From: Planctomycetota bacterium
GTDB lineage: Bacteria; Planctomycetota; Planctomycetia; Pirellulales; Lacipirellulaceae
Direction: 5' to 3'
Length of the DNA: 64,000 bases
Assembly (NCBI GenBank): GCA_029259915.1
Contig: JAJDED010000038.1
Coordinates: forward strand, 1-64,000
Made by a program: the position numbers and the translations under genes. The notes under the pieces were generated by a model, which saw only the letters and a program-made list of their open reading frames with translations, ran no database searches and was not told the origin of the DNA. Within the stretch, counting starts at the first letter, position 1. The number at the start of each line of letters is the position of its first letter. Below, piece by piece: positions 18,753 to 27,647 of this stretch.

Positions 18753-21700
18753 TCAGTGCAATGGCGAGGCAGCACTCGTCCTCGTCTTGGCCAACGCCGC
18801 AATTTGTTTCCTGCGAGCAAAGTTCGGATCGATCGTAGAAAGTTCCTCAGCCACGGCGGCGATGGTCGTGCGAATCTGCTCTTCGGAATGCGTACTGGTG
18901 ATGAAAAATCTCAGCCGAGCCGCACTCTCTTCAACCGCAGGATAGAGAATCGGCTGGACGTTGATGTTCCGCTCGTACAACGCATGCGAGAGCCGTAAAG
19001 CATTGGCCGAATTGCCGGTGATGATTGGCACCACGGGAGTGTTATTGCTAAGGCCAGTATCAAGCCCCGCCTCTTTTGCCAACCGCAAGAAAAGACGCGA
19101 GTTGCTGGCCAGTTTGGCAACCCGATCAGGCTCCTCTTGCAACAAGTTGATCGCGGCAAGCGCCGCTGCTGTGTTCGGAGGACTCAAACCCACACTGTAA
19201 ACAAATCCCGGAGCCGTGTACTTGAGATACTCCACCAACTCCGACGAACCGGCAATGTACCCGCCGCAGCTACCAAACGATTTGCTTAACGTGCCCATCC
19301 AGAGATCGACATCGCGCGGATTCAAATCGAAATGTTCGCTCATCCCCCGGCCATGCAAGCCCATCGTGCCGATCGAATGCGCTTCGTCGACCATCATAAA
19401 CGCTTTATGCTTCTTTTTGATTGTGACAAATCTCGGCAGCTCCGGATAATCGCCGTCCATGCTGTAAACGCCCTCGACCACAATCAACACCCGACGGTAC
19501 TCGTGGCGCACTTCATCGAGGATCTCTTCACAGACTTTCCAGTTGTTATGGGGAAACGACCGGCGACGGGCGCCGGAAAGTATCGCTCCTTGCAAAATAC
19601 TGTTGTGCGACAGTGCGTCGTGCAAAATCAAATCGCCCGGGCCGAACAGATGGCCAATGGTGCTCTCGTTTGTCGAATGCCCACCCACAAAAACAATCGC
19701 ATCTTCGGTACCAATGAAATCGGCAATCGTCCGTTCGAGTTCAACGTGAATGGTCTTCTGCCCTGAGACAAGCCGGCTGGCAGAAACACTCGTACCAAAC
19801 CTTGCCACCGCATCCCGAGCCGCTTCGATCACGATCGGATCTCCAGACATTCCCAGGTAGTTGTAGCTGCAGAAATTGATGTATTCCTGCCCACCGATTT
19901 GTGCCCGATCGTTCGTTATTCCCTCATGCACGTTGAAAAATGGCAAACTGAGTCCCGTTTGCTCAGCAATCCGCTTATTCTCTTGCAATCGTAAGTAGTC
20001 AGCCCCCTTGGCAAAGATGTAATCTTCTTCAGGGACAATGTAGCTGCTGGGGCGTTTAGCCCGCTGCTTGATTTCTCCGCCCAGATACTTCTCGATCGCT
20101 TCGACCACTTCGCCGCAGGTTTCCATCGTCGGCAACACATGCTCGGGAAAACGCCCATTAAAGGATTCTTCCAACGCGGCGATGATCTCGATGCGCTCCA
20201 GCGAGTCGAGTCCCAACGTGACGATGTTGGTATCCCATTTCAACTGACCGACGCGTTCGCGGCCAATTTCCCTGACTTTTTCGTAAACCACTTCGGCAAT
20301 TTTATTCGTACGGTCTGATCGGGCCGCTTCAGTTCGGGCCGCTGCTGTCGGCTCCGATGGATGTTCAGCGGAAACCGCAATGCCGTTGGCCTCTTCGGGG
20401 GCAGGGATATCTTCTGCGGAAGGCCCGAAAGCGGAAATAAGATCGCCCTCTTCTACCCAGTGCGTAGCGTCGGCCTTATCCCGGCGTCGACGAGCAGACG
20501 GTGCCACCTCGACCCGACCCGTCTCCGCCGACCAGGAGGCCAACATCGGCAACGTGCCGGCAAGATAGCCATCGTGGCAGGCATGACGTTGGATCTTTCC
20601 GCTCGAAGTTTTCGGGATGCTGCGAAACTTGATCAACACAATCGCGGCCACCGACAGATCGTGCTCGCCTGCCACTTTTTGCCGGATGGCATCGATAATC
20701 TCCGCGAAATCTAGCTGACGCAGCCGGGCTGCCTCTTGCACGATCACCAACTTTTCGTCCCCTTGCTCGCCAACGACAATCGCCGCACTGGCTCCCTGGT
20801 GAACATGCTCGTGTGCCGCGCGAACCGTCTCTTCGATGTCTTGCGGATAGTGATTCACTCCGCGAAGAATGATGAGGTCTTTAAGCCGCCCGGTGACGAA
20901 CAATTCGCCCTCGCGCAGAAATCCGAGATCGCCGGTACGCAAAAAGGGACCGCGCCCATCTTTCAGCCGAGCCTGAAAAGTCTGCCGGGACATCTCGTCC
21001 CGCTTCCAATAACCCCGGGCAACGCTGGGGCCGGAAACCCAGATTTCGCCAACGCGGTTTTCTTCAAACGGTTCAAAAGTTTCAGGATCGGCAATCACAA
21101 TTTGCTGATCGAGCAGATTGCCGCCGCTGCCGACTAGCTCGCGACTGTCTTCGGTGGCCCCGGATATCGAGGGAATCGCCTGATTGTTCTCAAGCCCTTC
21201 AACCTCAAACCGCTCGACCCTGGGAGGCGACTGTTTGTATCCCCCCGTGACAATCAGCGTCGCCTCGGCTAAACCAAAACAAGGATAAAACGCATCGCGC
21301 TGAAATCCACATTCGGCAAAGGCTTCGCTAAATCGGTTGATCGTGTCGGCCCGCACCGGCTCCGCACCGTTGAAGGCGAGTGTCCAGCGGCTCAGATCGA
21401 GCGTCTTTTTCTGCTCGGCGGTGACTTTTTCTACACACAAATCGTAGGCAAAATTCGGCCCGCCGCTAATCGTCGCTCCCGATTGCGACATAATCTGCAG
21501 CCAACGCACCGGCTTCTGCAGAAAATGGGTAGGAGAAAACAGCGTGTTCGGTTTGCCCATGTACAACGGCTGCAAAACACCGCCGATCAAACCCATGTCG
21601 TGGTACAACGGCAGCCAGAAACAACCGCTTCCCGAACGCGTATGCTCAAACGCATAGGAAATCATCGCCGAGTTGTGCATCAGGTTCGCATGCGAAAGCA

Positions 21701-22265
21701 TCACACCCTTGGGTGTGCCCGTCGAACCCGAAGTGTATTGCAAAAAGGCCAGCGTATCGCCATGCACGTCGGGACGCTGCCAATGGTCGGCGAGTGCTTC
21801 GTCCCATTGATCGGTAGCCCGCCAGCGCATTTGCTGCAAAGCCGGCGTATCCCCGATCATCGTTTGCACCCGTTCCAACACATCAAACGTTGTCAGCGCA
21901 ATTTTCGCCTCGGCATCGTCGGCAATCGCGTCGATTCGGGCCATGTTCCGATTGCGCCGCGGAGGATAGGCCGGCACAGCCGTCACACCCGCATAGAGAC
22001 AGCCAAAAAAGGCCGCCACAAAGTCCAGGCCCGAAGGATAGAGCAACAGCGCCCGCTCGCCCTCAAGGTCCATCGTCTGGAGAGACGCGGCAATCGCTCG
22101 CGCTTTGCGGTCCAAGTCGGCATACGTCCATTCAATGGATTGACGCTCGCCGTCGACCAGATAACGCAGCCCCATGTCGTCGCCCTGGTGCAACGCGCGA
22201 TGCTGCAACAATTCGATCAGATTCGAGGGACCAAAAAATGAACCGGGGAGGTGATCAAGATGCAC
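18753..22265 (-). CDS. Fatty-acyl-AMP ligase / acyl carrier / alpha-oxoamine synthase fusion
   Basis: The 1170-residue protein has three parts. Residues 1-590 form a fatty-acyl-AMP ligase with YTSGSTGTPKGVMLSH (about 173), a WLPLYHDMGLIGG segment and a late TGRLKDLIILRG motif. A carrier domain follows near 650-725, with the phosphopantetheine Ser in GLDSLERIE (about 687). A PLP enzyme of the 8-amino-7-oxononanoate/serine palmitoyltransferase group makes up about 780-1160, with CSYNYLGMSG, VFVGGHSTNEST, MVDEAHSIGTMG and the PLP Lys in GTLSKSFGSCGGY (about 992). Expected chemistry: activate a free fatty acid, load the carrier, and condense it with an amino acid to a 3-keto amine. GTG 22265 is preferred because AGGA precedes it. 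Confidence 0.9.
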   Translation of the reverse strand: MHLDHLPGSFFGPSNLIELLQHRALHQGDDMGLRYLVDGERQSIEWTYADLDRKARAIAASLQTMDLEGERALLLYPSGLDFVAAFFGCLYAGVTAVPAYPPRRNRNMARIDAIADDAEAKIALTTFDVLERVQTMIGDTPALQQMRWRATDQWDEALADHWQRPDVHGDTLAFLQYTSGSTGTPKGVMLSHANLMHNSAMISYAFEHTRSGSGCFWLPLYHDMGLIGGVLQPLYMGKPNTLFSPTHFLQKPVRWLQIMSQSGATISGGPNFAYDLCVEKVTAEQKKTLDLSRWTLAFNGAEPVRADTINRFSEAFAECGFQRDAFYPCFGLAEATLIVTGGYKQSPPRVERFEVEGLENNQAIPSISGATEDSRELVGSGGNLLDQQIVIADPETFEPFEENRVGEIWVSGPSVARGYWKRDEMSRQTFQARLKDGRGPFLRTGDLGFLREGELFVTGRLKDLIILRGVNHYPQDIEETVRAAHEHVHQGASAAIVVGEQGDEKLVIVQEAARLRQLDFAEIIDAIRQKVAGEHDLSVAAIVLIKFRSIPKTSSGKIQRHACHDGYLAGTLPMLASWSAETGRVEVAPSARRRRDKADATHWVEEGDLISAFGPSAEDIPAPEEANGIAVSAEHPSEPTAAARTEAARSDRTNKIAEVVYEKVREIGRERVGQLKWDTNIVTLGLDSLERIEIIAALEESFNGRFPEHVLPTMETCGEVVEAIEKYLGGEIKQRAKRPSSYIVPEEDYIFAKGADYLRLQENKRIAEQTGLSLPFFNVHEGITNDRAQIGGQEYINFCSYNYLGMSGDPIVIEAARDAVARFGTSVSASRLVSGQKTIHVELERTIADFIGTEDAIVFVGGHSTNESTIGHLFGPGDLILHDALSHNSILQGAILSGARRRSFPHNNWKVCEEILDEVRHEYRRVLIVVEGVYSMDGDYPELPRFVTIKKKHKAFMMVDEAHSIGTMGLHGRGMSEHFDLNPRDVDLWMGTLSKSFGSCGGYIAGSSELVEYLKYTAPGFVYSVGLSPPNTAAALAAINLLQEEPDRVAKLASNSRLFLRLAKEAGLDTGLSNNTPVVPIITGNSANALRLSHALYERNINVQPILYPAVEESAARLRFFITSTHSEEQIRTTIAAVAEELSTIDPNFARRKQIAALAKTRTSAASPLH

Positions 22266-22488
22266 GGTTGGCTTTTTCCTGGTGGGTAAACAGTAACGAC
22301 TGACGCGGGCCAAATTGGAAATGAACGAGAACCGCTTTCAAAATGCGTTTGTAGCCCGCAGTGGGAAATGAATTTTGAAATCGGTTCTATGCACTTCAGC
22401 ATTCAGCTAATTCGTCATTCGTCGTTCAAGACACAACTGCGGACTTTAAGAATCGGGCACTGCCGATAATCCTAGGTGGGAAGTCTAT

Positions 22489-22516
22489 CAATCGCTGTCA
22501 AACAATCGCTGTCAAA
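22489..22516. repeat. Tandem 14-bp direct repeat upstream of FAAL fusion gene
   Basis: CAATCGCTGTCAAA occurs twice with no spacer, about 225 bp before the GTG of the minus-strand FAAL fusion gene. This could be an operator, but nothing shows which protein would bind. Confidence 0.6.
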
Positions 22517-22888
22517 CAAACTGACGACTCGTTGTTCAATGGCATGTCAACCACGCCATCCCATCCATGGCAAGAACCATCGCCTCGGCTGACCGCGAGA
22601 CGTGAAAACCAAACAGATATTGTAAATCGCCACGGGCATAGAAGCACCCCCTGTGGGAGGGTTTTTTCAATACGACCGAAACTCGCGAGTATCGCCGACC
22701 ATCGAGATTACCACCCCATCAGCCTCGAATCAAATCCCACAAGAGCTAAAGCCCTGCGAATTCACCGGTTAGAGCCACCACAAGCCAGCAGTACAGGCAC
22801 AGTCCCCACCGCTTTGCCAAGCCGCAAAGCTTCCCAGCTTACTCCCGTCGGAAATCTCAGCCCGGTTTGGTGCTCTCTGGATCGCTAA

Positions 22889-23086
22889 ATTGGCCGAAGG
22901 CCTTATTCACCGTAGCCTGGGGCAACGCCCCAGGAATCCGAACCGCGAAATACTATTTGGCCAAAGGCCATAATCAACTGAATTGTTACGCCCAACAGGT
23001 GAATACGGCTTTCAGCCGAACAACATGAAACGCTTCCAGACCTGGGGCGTTGCCCCAGGCTACGATAAGCAAAGGCCTTCGGCCAA
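22889..23086. repeat. Nested hairpin element (CCTGGGGCAACGCCCCAGG), copy 1
   Basis: The outer arms TTGGCCGAAGGCCTT and AAGGCCTTCGGCCAA enclose GTAGCCTGGGGCAACGCCCCAGG and its inverse. Inner arms are TTGGCCAAAGGCCATAATCA and GTGAATACGGCTTTCAGCC. Other copies lie at 23507, 27238 and 30737. Confidence 0.85.
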
Positions 23087-23217
23087 GAGAAATTGGACAG
23101 ACAGATCCACCACAATTTCGCACATCTACTTGCCGCAAGCTTCAATTATTGGAATAATAGGGGAAGAGTCACCGCATTCATCCACCATTTGACCTTTGTT
23201 TGCTAAGGAGTGAAACC

Positions 23218-23406
23218 TTGCTGACGGAAAACGAAGTTTCGCGTAGCTGGAACCGATTGTTCAAGGACAGCAATTTTTCTAACGACAACATTGAAAGCGC
23301 AGAAAACCTGCTAGACGAATTGCGTCCCGAAAGCCCGCTACGTCATAGACTCAGCAAAGAGCTTGTAGAGCTGAGAAAGCTCCACGCCGAACGCGTTGAA
23401 GCTTAA
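23218..23406 (+). CDS. Small acidic protein, unknown function
   Basis: The 62-residue protein begins at TTG 23218 with AAGGAG 7 bp upstream (LTENEVSRSWNRLFKDSNFSNDNIESAENLLDELRPESPLRHRLSKELVELRKLHA). Composition is amphipathic and helical, with a distinctive LLDELRPESPLRHRL segment that looks conserved rather than random. The gene is bracketed by two copies of the nested hairpin element. No domain is recognised. Confidence 0.62.
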   Translation: MLTENEVSRSWNRLFKDSNFSNDNIESAENLLDELRPESPLRHRLSKELVELRKLHAERVEA

Positions 23407-23439
23407 ACTGAGAAACAATCCAATCGACCACACCGATTG

Positions 23440-23475
23440 ATGGTGATCTCCTGGGGGGTTCACCATCTTTTTTTC
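23440..23475 (+). terminator. Likely Rho-independent terminator of the small gene
   Basis: A GATGGTGA / TTCACCATC stem around CTCCTGGGGGG is followed by a run of T residues, about 35 bp past the stop codon at 23406. Confidence 0.6.
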
Positions 23476-23506
23476 TGCGCGGTGGTGTTTTCGGTAGGGG
23501 GCCAAT

Positions 23507-23693
23507 TTGGCCGAAGGCCTCGCTTCGCCGTAGCCTGGGGCAACGCCCCAGGAATACAGGAGGCAAAACATTTTTTGGCCAAAGGCCATATTCACCTTGA
23601 GCGCGAGTGAATACGGCCTTCAGCCGAACATCAGGGAAAAACTTCAGACCTGGGGCGTTGCCCCAGGCTACGGTGACAATGGCCTTTGGCCAA
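23507..23693. repeat. Nested hairpin element, copy 2
   Basis: This has the same nested arms as copy 1: GGCCGAAGGCC, GTAGCCTGGGGCAACGCCCCAGG, GGCCAAAGGCCATATTCAC and their inverses, ending ATGGCCTTTGGCCAA. Confidence 0.85.
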
Positions 23694-23763
23694 AAAAAAC
23701 AGCCCCGGCCTTCCGACCAGGGCTGTCATCGTTTCTGCGTTGATTCGCGTGTTGGTTCGCTTG

Positions 23764-25329
23764 TTAATACACAACATCAAAACCGAAGTTCACACCGTTG
23801 ATGAAGATGTCTTGCTCTCCACCGGAAAGGAGTCCCATGTCGGGAAGATACCAACGAACCGTTTGCGAAGCTCGTGAAATGTTGTCAACAAATATGGCCG
23901 TGTAGCCGAGCTTCGCTGCTATCGAACTGGTCAATTGGTAGCTGCTCTCTGCTCGGAATTCAACCACCGGCGTGAAATTATCATCCCGGCGCCCGTACGA
24001 AAAAGCGGTCGGCTGGCCAATGGCTGACGAATTCAATCCACCTGGGATCAGGTCCTCGCCAATAGCGCCAACCTGATCGAGGTCTTGGACGTTGTAGCCA
24101 AAGACAAACCTGCCATCAATGTCTAGGTTCAACCTTCCACGCTGGGAACTCCATTTGGCGCGGATCTGTGGACCCACGATCGAATTCTGCGCACTTGTGT
24201 CGGCGAACGTTCGTCCAAGTAGATCGCCCTTGCCTTCGAAGAAAAACGCGTCTTTCAGTCGGAGATAGCGAACACCGTAAGCAATGTTCATCCGGTTCCC
24301 CTGCCGATTGACGGGCAAGTGCCGGTTGTTGAGTTCCAGCGTCCGCATGATCTCGATGCCTTGTGTCTCTGTAACATTGCGAACAGCAAAAGTGTCGAAC
24401 CGAACGTTGAACAGATGGAGATCGCCAAAATCAACACCGTTGGCAACAGTCGTATCCAGTGTACCGTCTCCGTCCGAGTCGATCTGGACAAAGAAAAATC
24501 CGTTAAGAAGGTCCCCATCCAAATCGTCCGTAAGTCCGTCCGCTCCCGTGGTAAGCGTAATATCCGTAATTTGGTTGTTTGCAATGACTTGAGCCGTAAC
24601 CTGTCTGCCTGGTCCACCGATTGTCGGACCTTGTTCGTTATTTGGACCGTTAATATGATAATCGCGGAATCCGAGCAAGAAACCAGGAGCCGTAGCAAAG
24701 TTGACATGCACGCTTCCAAAGCCACTCCGGCTTGTGGAGAGGTCGGCACTGCCAGTTATGGTTGCTCCATTGATCGTGAAGTTAGCACCGCTAAAGTTGG
24801 GGTCGTTATTGCTAGCCAAAGGAAGCGAGTTGGGAATCGTGAGGTTTTGAAATCCGTAAGTCGCTGCTGTTTTCACTTCCGGGCCATCTAAGATGCCAAC
24901 AAGCCAACCATTTCCGCCGCTGGTTTGCCCCATTTCATACCGTTCGCCCCAGGCGAAATCTGCATCGGGTGGCACATCCTGTAAACCGTTGATAATTTGG
25001 TACTGTTGCGGAGGCGCTCCCTGAGAGGACGGGCTGTTTCCAAAAATGTTCTCTGAGAAAACAACCTGAGTCGGATCGCCTACCATGACGCGTTCCCCTG
25101 TGTAAGCCCAACTGAGCTTGTCGTAGCGGAAGAAGTATCCGCTATCTTTGCGGAGCGGGTTATTCTCGAAGTCGAGATCCACCGGCGAGAAAAACTGCAG
25201 ATCGTGGCTGCTGTCGGCAACGTACATCGGATCGATCTGTCCCAATGCGGTCGTCGCGCTAGTGAACGCCAGCAAACCGGCTACAAGCCCCGTGCATAGT
25301 TTACTGGTATATGGTTTTTGAGCGGTCAT
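23764..25329 (-). CDS. Planctomycete outer-membrane beta-barrel protein
   Basis: The 521-residue exported protein has a signal peptide (about 1-30, ending TTALGQ), long amphipathic strands throughout and a C-terminal aromatic residue in a FGFDVVY end, as in outer-membrane barrels. The early segment GYFFRYDKLSWAYTGER and the late AYGVRYLRLKDAFFFEG are typical of BBP7-like planctomycete barrel proteins. An inserted DSDGDGTLD loop resembles a calcium-binding repeat. ATG 25329 is used; AAGGA is about 12 bp upstream. It is probably a porin or surface structure; no specific substrate can be named. Confidence 0.72.
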   Translation of the reverse strand: MTAQKPYTSKLCTGLVAGLLAFTSATTALGQIDPMYVADSSHDLQFFSPVDLDFENNPLRKDSGYFFRYDKLSWAYTGERVMVGDPTQVVFSENIFGNSPSSQGAPPQQYQIINGLQDVPPDADFAWGERYEMGQTSGGNGWLVGILDGPEVKTAATYGFQNLTIPNSLPLASNNDPNFSGANFTINGATITGSADLSTSRSGFGSVHVNFATAPGFLLGFRDYHINGPNNEQGPTIGGPGRQVTAQVIANNQITDITLTTGADGLTDDLDGDLLNGFFFVQIDSDGDGTLDTTVANGVDFGDLHLFNVRFDTFAVRNVTETQGIEIMRTLELNNRHLPVNRQGNRMNIAYGVRYLRLKDAFFFEGKGDLLGRTFADTSAQNSIVGPQIRAKWSSQRGRLNLDIDGRFVFGYNVQDLDQVGAIGEDLIPGGLNSSAIGQPTAFSYGRRDDNFTPVVEFRAESSYQLTSSIAAKLGYTAIFVDNISRASQTVRWYLPDMGLLSGGEQDIFINGVNFGFDVVY

Positions 25330-25508
25330 AGGTTCCAACTATCCTTGTTGGAGCACCCAAAACGAGTCGGGCGCAATGTCGTTGGTCCGTGCCCCCCGTG
25401 GGGCCCAATTGAGGACTACCTGTGCGGGTAGTATCGGATGTGTCGGTCGTGCTGGTTGAGTAAGATCGGTAAAGTCTGTGGAATTTGCCGGAGGGACGCT
25501 AGCAGAGC

Positions 25509-25604
25509 GGAGAGTCGAGAGACAAGTGTCAAGAGTCGAGTGCCAGAGGGAAAGCTCTCATTTTTCTGGCCCTCGACTCTTGTCTCTTGACTCTGGACTC
25601 TCCC
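25509..25604. repeat. Hairpin repeat, GAGTCGAGAGACAAG type
   Basis: GAGAGTCGAGAGACAAG with AAGAGTCGAG pairs with CTCGACTCTTGTCTCTTGACTCT on the right. Related arms occur at 33224-33262 and 39033-39099. Confidence 0.75.
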
Positions 25605-25676
25605 AATATGATTTGTTCCCCGACCAGAGAAAGAATATACTTCCGCAGAGCCTGCTAGCGTCGCGATACCGTCACC

Positions 25677-25753
25677 TGTAGGAGGCGACTCCGTCGGCGA
25701 TAGCCCCCCATTTCGATATTTGCAACAGATCGCCGTCGGAGACGCCTCCTACA
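25677..25753. repeat. Hairpin repeat, TGTAGGAGGCGACTCCGTCGGCGAT type
   Basis: Arms of about 25 bp (TGTAGGAGGCGACTCCGTCG and CGACGGAGTC-like inverse ending CGCCTCCTACA) with one or two mismatches enclose a 27-nt loop. Confidence 0.75.
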
Positions 25754-25857
25754 AAGTGACTACGATTCGGTCAGAATAAAAATGGTTGGCCCGCTCTCAT
25801 TAAGAGTTCTTCAGGAGTTTTCGTGGCTGAATTTCAAAACAGAGTTGGTCGCCACTG

Positions 25858-25942
25858 CACTAGTCCCAAAGGGACGGGATATGCTAGCCCAGGGCAAGGC
25901 CAGGCGAGCGAAGCGAGGCTGGCCGCAGCCCTGGGTTTGATG
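25858..25942. repeat. Repeat with CCCAGGGCAAGGCC / GGCCGCAGCCCTGGG arms
   Basis: CCCAAAGGGACGGGATATGC is followed by AGCCCAGGGC...GCCCTGGGT inverted arms and GCGAGCGAAGCGAG in the centre. I recall this unit as common in Pirellulales genomes; it is seen once here. Confidence 0.6.
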
Positions 25943-26213
25943 CGTAGATTCTCCTTTGGCCGAGTGATAAGCTTTGCCATCAATCGGCATGCAACCGAGG
26001 CCAACACAAACCCGCGGCTTAGTTTCGTCCTCGATCACACGCTGCCATGTGGCAACGCCAACCGCTCGGACGATGGTGCTTTCGCTTTCCTGGCCCAGGG
26101 CTCGCGTCCTTGGCTATCATATTTTTCCCCTTCAGGGCAATCTTGTGGTAATCGTTACTAATTTGCTCCAATAAAATTCTTGATGCCCCTTAAGAAACAA
26201 AGGCAGAACTTTG

Positions 26214-27176
26214 ATGATCAATAAAAAACATCTCCCATGGCGACCAATCAATTTGCTCCGAAGCCTGCTGGCTTTGGCATTTTTTGGATCGGTCGCATCG
26301 GTTTGGGCTCAGCCCCAGGTGCTCGATGCCCCGGACGAAGCTCAGGAAGCGTCCGCAGAAATGGGCGAGCGCTGGGTCCGCTTGAGCTGCGACGATCGGC
26401 AAAAGCCGCTGGCGCTCGAAGTAGCCATCGTTCGCTACGTCCGTCCCGAGCTGGCAAACCAACCCGCGGAAGGTGCGTCGGAATATGTCGATCTTGTGGG
26501 TGCCGTGCATATCGGCGATCTCGGTTACTATGCCGAACTTAACCGCCGATTCAAAAGCTACGATGCACTGCTCTACGAATTGGTCGCCCCCGAGGGAACC
26601 GTAGTCGAGCCGGGCCGCGGCACTTCAAACCTGAACCCGCTGGGCGCGATGCAGAATGGAATGAAGTCGATGCTCGAAATCGAGCATCAGCTAGAACAAA
26701 TCGACTACATGCGGCCAAATTTCGTCCACGCCGATTTCTCGCCAGCCGAATTTATGAAATCGATGAAAGACCGCGACGAAGGATTCATGCAACTTTACTT
26801 TCGCATGATCGGTCAGGCCGTGGCACAACAAAGTCAACAAGCGGCCCAAGGCGAGTCGTCCGACCTCGACATTTTTACGGCTTTGCTTTCCAAAGATCGG
26901 CCCCGCATGCTCAAAATTGCGCTGGCCAAACAGTTCGAATCGATGGAATCGATGCTCGTGGCGTTCTCCGGACCCGAGGGTTCGACCCTCATCACCGAAC
27001 GCAATTCACGAGCACTCGAGGTGCTTCGCCAGCAACAAGCCGCCGGAAAACACAAGTTGGGAATTTTCTACGGCGCGGGCCATCTCTCCGACATGCACGA
27101 GCGGCTGGTCAACGATTTCGGCCTGGTACCGGTCGACATCATCTGGCTCGAAGCCTGGAACCTACGGGCGAAGTGA
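26214..27176 (+). CDS. TraB/TIKI-like family exported protein
   Basis: The 320-residue protein has a signal peptide (about 14-33, ending VWAQ) and TraB/TIKI-superfamily motifs: VDLVGAVHIGD (GxHIGD, about 87-97), DALLYELVAPEG, a late ITERN segment and FYGAGHLSDM. In TIKI proteins the two GxxH motifs and the Glu bind metal for proteolysis; in other members the role is unknown. ATG 26214 follows a TTG at 26211; AAAGG is 11 bp upstream. It stands alone between repeat-rich stretches. Confidence 0.78.
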   Translation: MINKKHLPWRPINLLRSLLALAFFGSVASVWAQPQVLDAPDEAQEASAEMGERWVRLSCDDRQKPLALEVAIVRYVRPELANQPAEGASEYVDLVGAVHIGDLGYYAELNRRFKSYDALLYELVAPEGTVVEPGRGTSNLNPLGAMQNGMKSMLEIEHQLEQIDYMRPNFVHADFSPAEFMKSMKDRDEGFMQLYFRMIGQAVAQQSQQAAQGESSDLDIFTALLSKDRPRMLKIALAKQFESMESMLVAFSGPEGSTLITERNSRALEVLRQQQAAGKHKLGIFYGAGHLSDMHERLVNDFGLVPVDIIWLEAWNLRAK

Positions 27177-27531
27177 GGCGGCTTTGCAGACGTCCTATTA
27201 GTAGAGGCGTGAGTGGTGGGTTAGTTTACTTCACTTTTTGGCCAAAGGCCATTTTTCACCGTAGCCTGGGGCAACGCCCCAGGTCCGAAAGTGTTCCATG
27301 ATGTTCGGCTGAAGGCCGTATTCATCTGCGCTCAGGGTGAATATGGCCTTCAGCCAAAAAATGTTTCTGCCTTTTGATTCCTAGGGCGTTGCCCCAGGCT
27401 ACGGTGAATCGAGGCCTTCGGCCAAATTGGCTTACGACCGAGGCACGACAAGCCTTCACGGCATTCCGCAGACCTGCTAGAATCCGGCATTCCAATCGTC
27501 AAACAAAACTTGTACTTCAAGGGAGCCTCCC
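27177..27531. other. Intergenic region with nested hairpin element
   Basis: Over half is copy 3 of the nested hairpin element; the final 100 bp should hold the promoter of the small ribosomal protein gene. No other gene is seen. Confidence 0.6.
27238..27429. repeat. Nested hairpin element, copy 3
   Basis: This has the same arms as copies 1 and 2: TTTGGCCAAAGGCC, GTAGCCTGGGGCAACGCCCCAGG, TTCGGCTGAAGGCCGTATTCA and inverses, ending GAGGCCTTCGGCCAAA. Confidence 0.85.
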
Positions 27532-27630
27532 ATGGCCAAGCCTGGTCGCAAAGTGAAGAAAGCCAATCATGGCAAACGTCCCGCCTGTAGCCGTCCGCGC
27601 AAAAACCGTCGCCAAAAGGTGAAGACCTGA
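27532..27630 (+). CDS. Tiny basic protein similar to ribosomal protein bL37
   Basis: A 32-codon frame, ATG to TGA, encodes MAKPGRKVKKANHGKRP followed by a Lys/Arg-rich tail to QKVKT. The N-terminal MAKxGRK...KANHGKRP pattern matches what I recall of actinobacterial bL37, a 24-residue protein of the large ribosomal subunit. This version has about 15 extra basic residues. AAGGGAG lies 6 bp before ATG, a strong site. It is followed after 17 bp by the FabZ-like gene. The reading frame and initiation signal are direct; the bL37 link rests on a short motif. Confidence 0.75.
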   Translation: MAKPGRKVKKANHGKRPACSRPRKNRRQKVKT

Positions 27631-27647
27631 AGCTGAGGAAAGTCGTT

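Larger units (their letters stand above)
22266..23217. other. Gene-poor region between the FAAL fusion and a small gene
   Basis: It contains the presumed FAAL promoter, a 14-bp tandem repeat (22489-22516) and a hairpin element of the CCTGGGGCAACGCCCCAGG type (22889-23086). The frame at 22532-22888 has no initiation signal or protein-like pattern and is not called. Confidence 0.55.
23407..23763. other. Repeat-filled intergenic region
   Basis: About half is copy 2 of the nested hairpin element. Immediately after the small gene, TGGTGATCTCCTGGGGGGTTCACCATC forms a short TGGTGA/TCACCA hairpin followed by TTTTTTT (about 23440-23474), a likely terminator for that gene. Confidence 0.6.
25330..26213. 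other. Repeat-rich intergenic region (three repeat families)
   Basis: This stretch carries three unrelated inverted-repeat families in a row (25509-25604, 25677-25753 and 25858-25942). The open frame at 25823-26161 coincides with the third family and is not called as a gene. Confidence 0.65.

Noticed and set aside
22640-22668. CCCCCTGTGGGAGGG followed by TTTTTT as a possible terminator
   Set aside because: The stem has mismatches and no called plus-strand gene ends before it.
22532-22888. Open frame of 118 codons upstream of the FAAL gene
   Set aside because: No ribosome site, Pro/Ser/Arg-rich random-looking composition, and it runs to the edge of a hairpin repeat.
25823-26161. Open frame of 112 codons before the TraB-like gene
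   Set aside because: Its first third is a dispersed repeat unit and there is no convincing start site.
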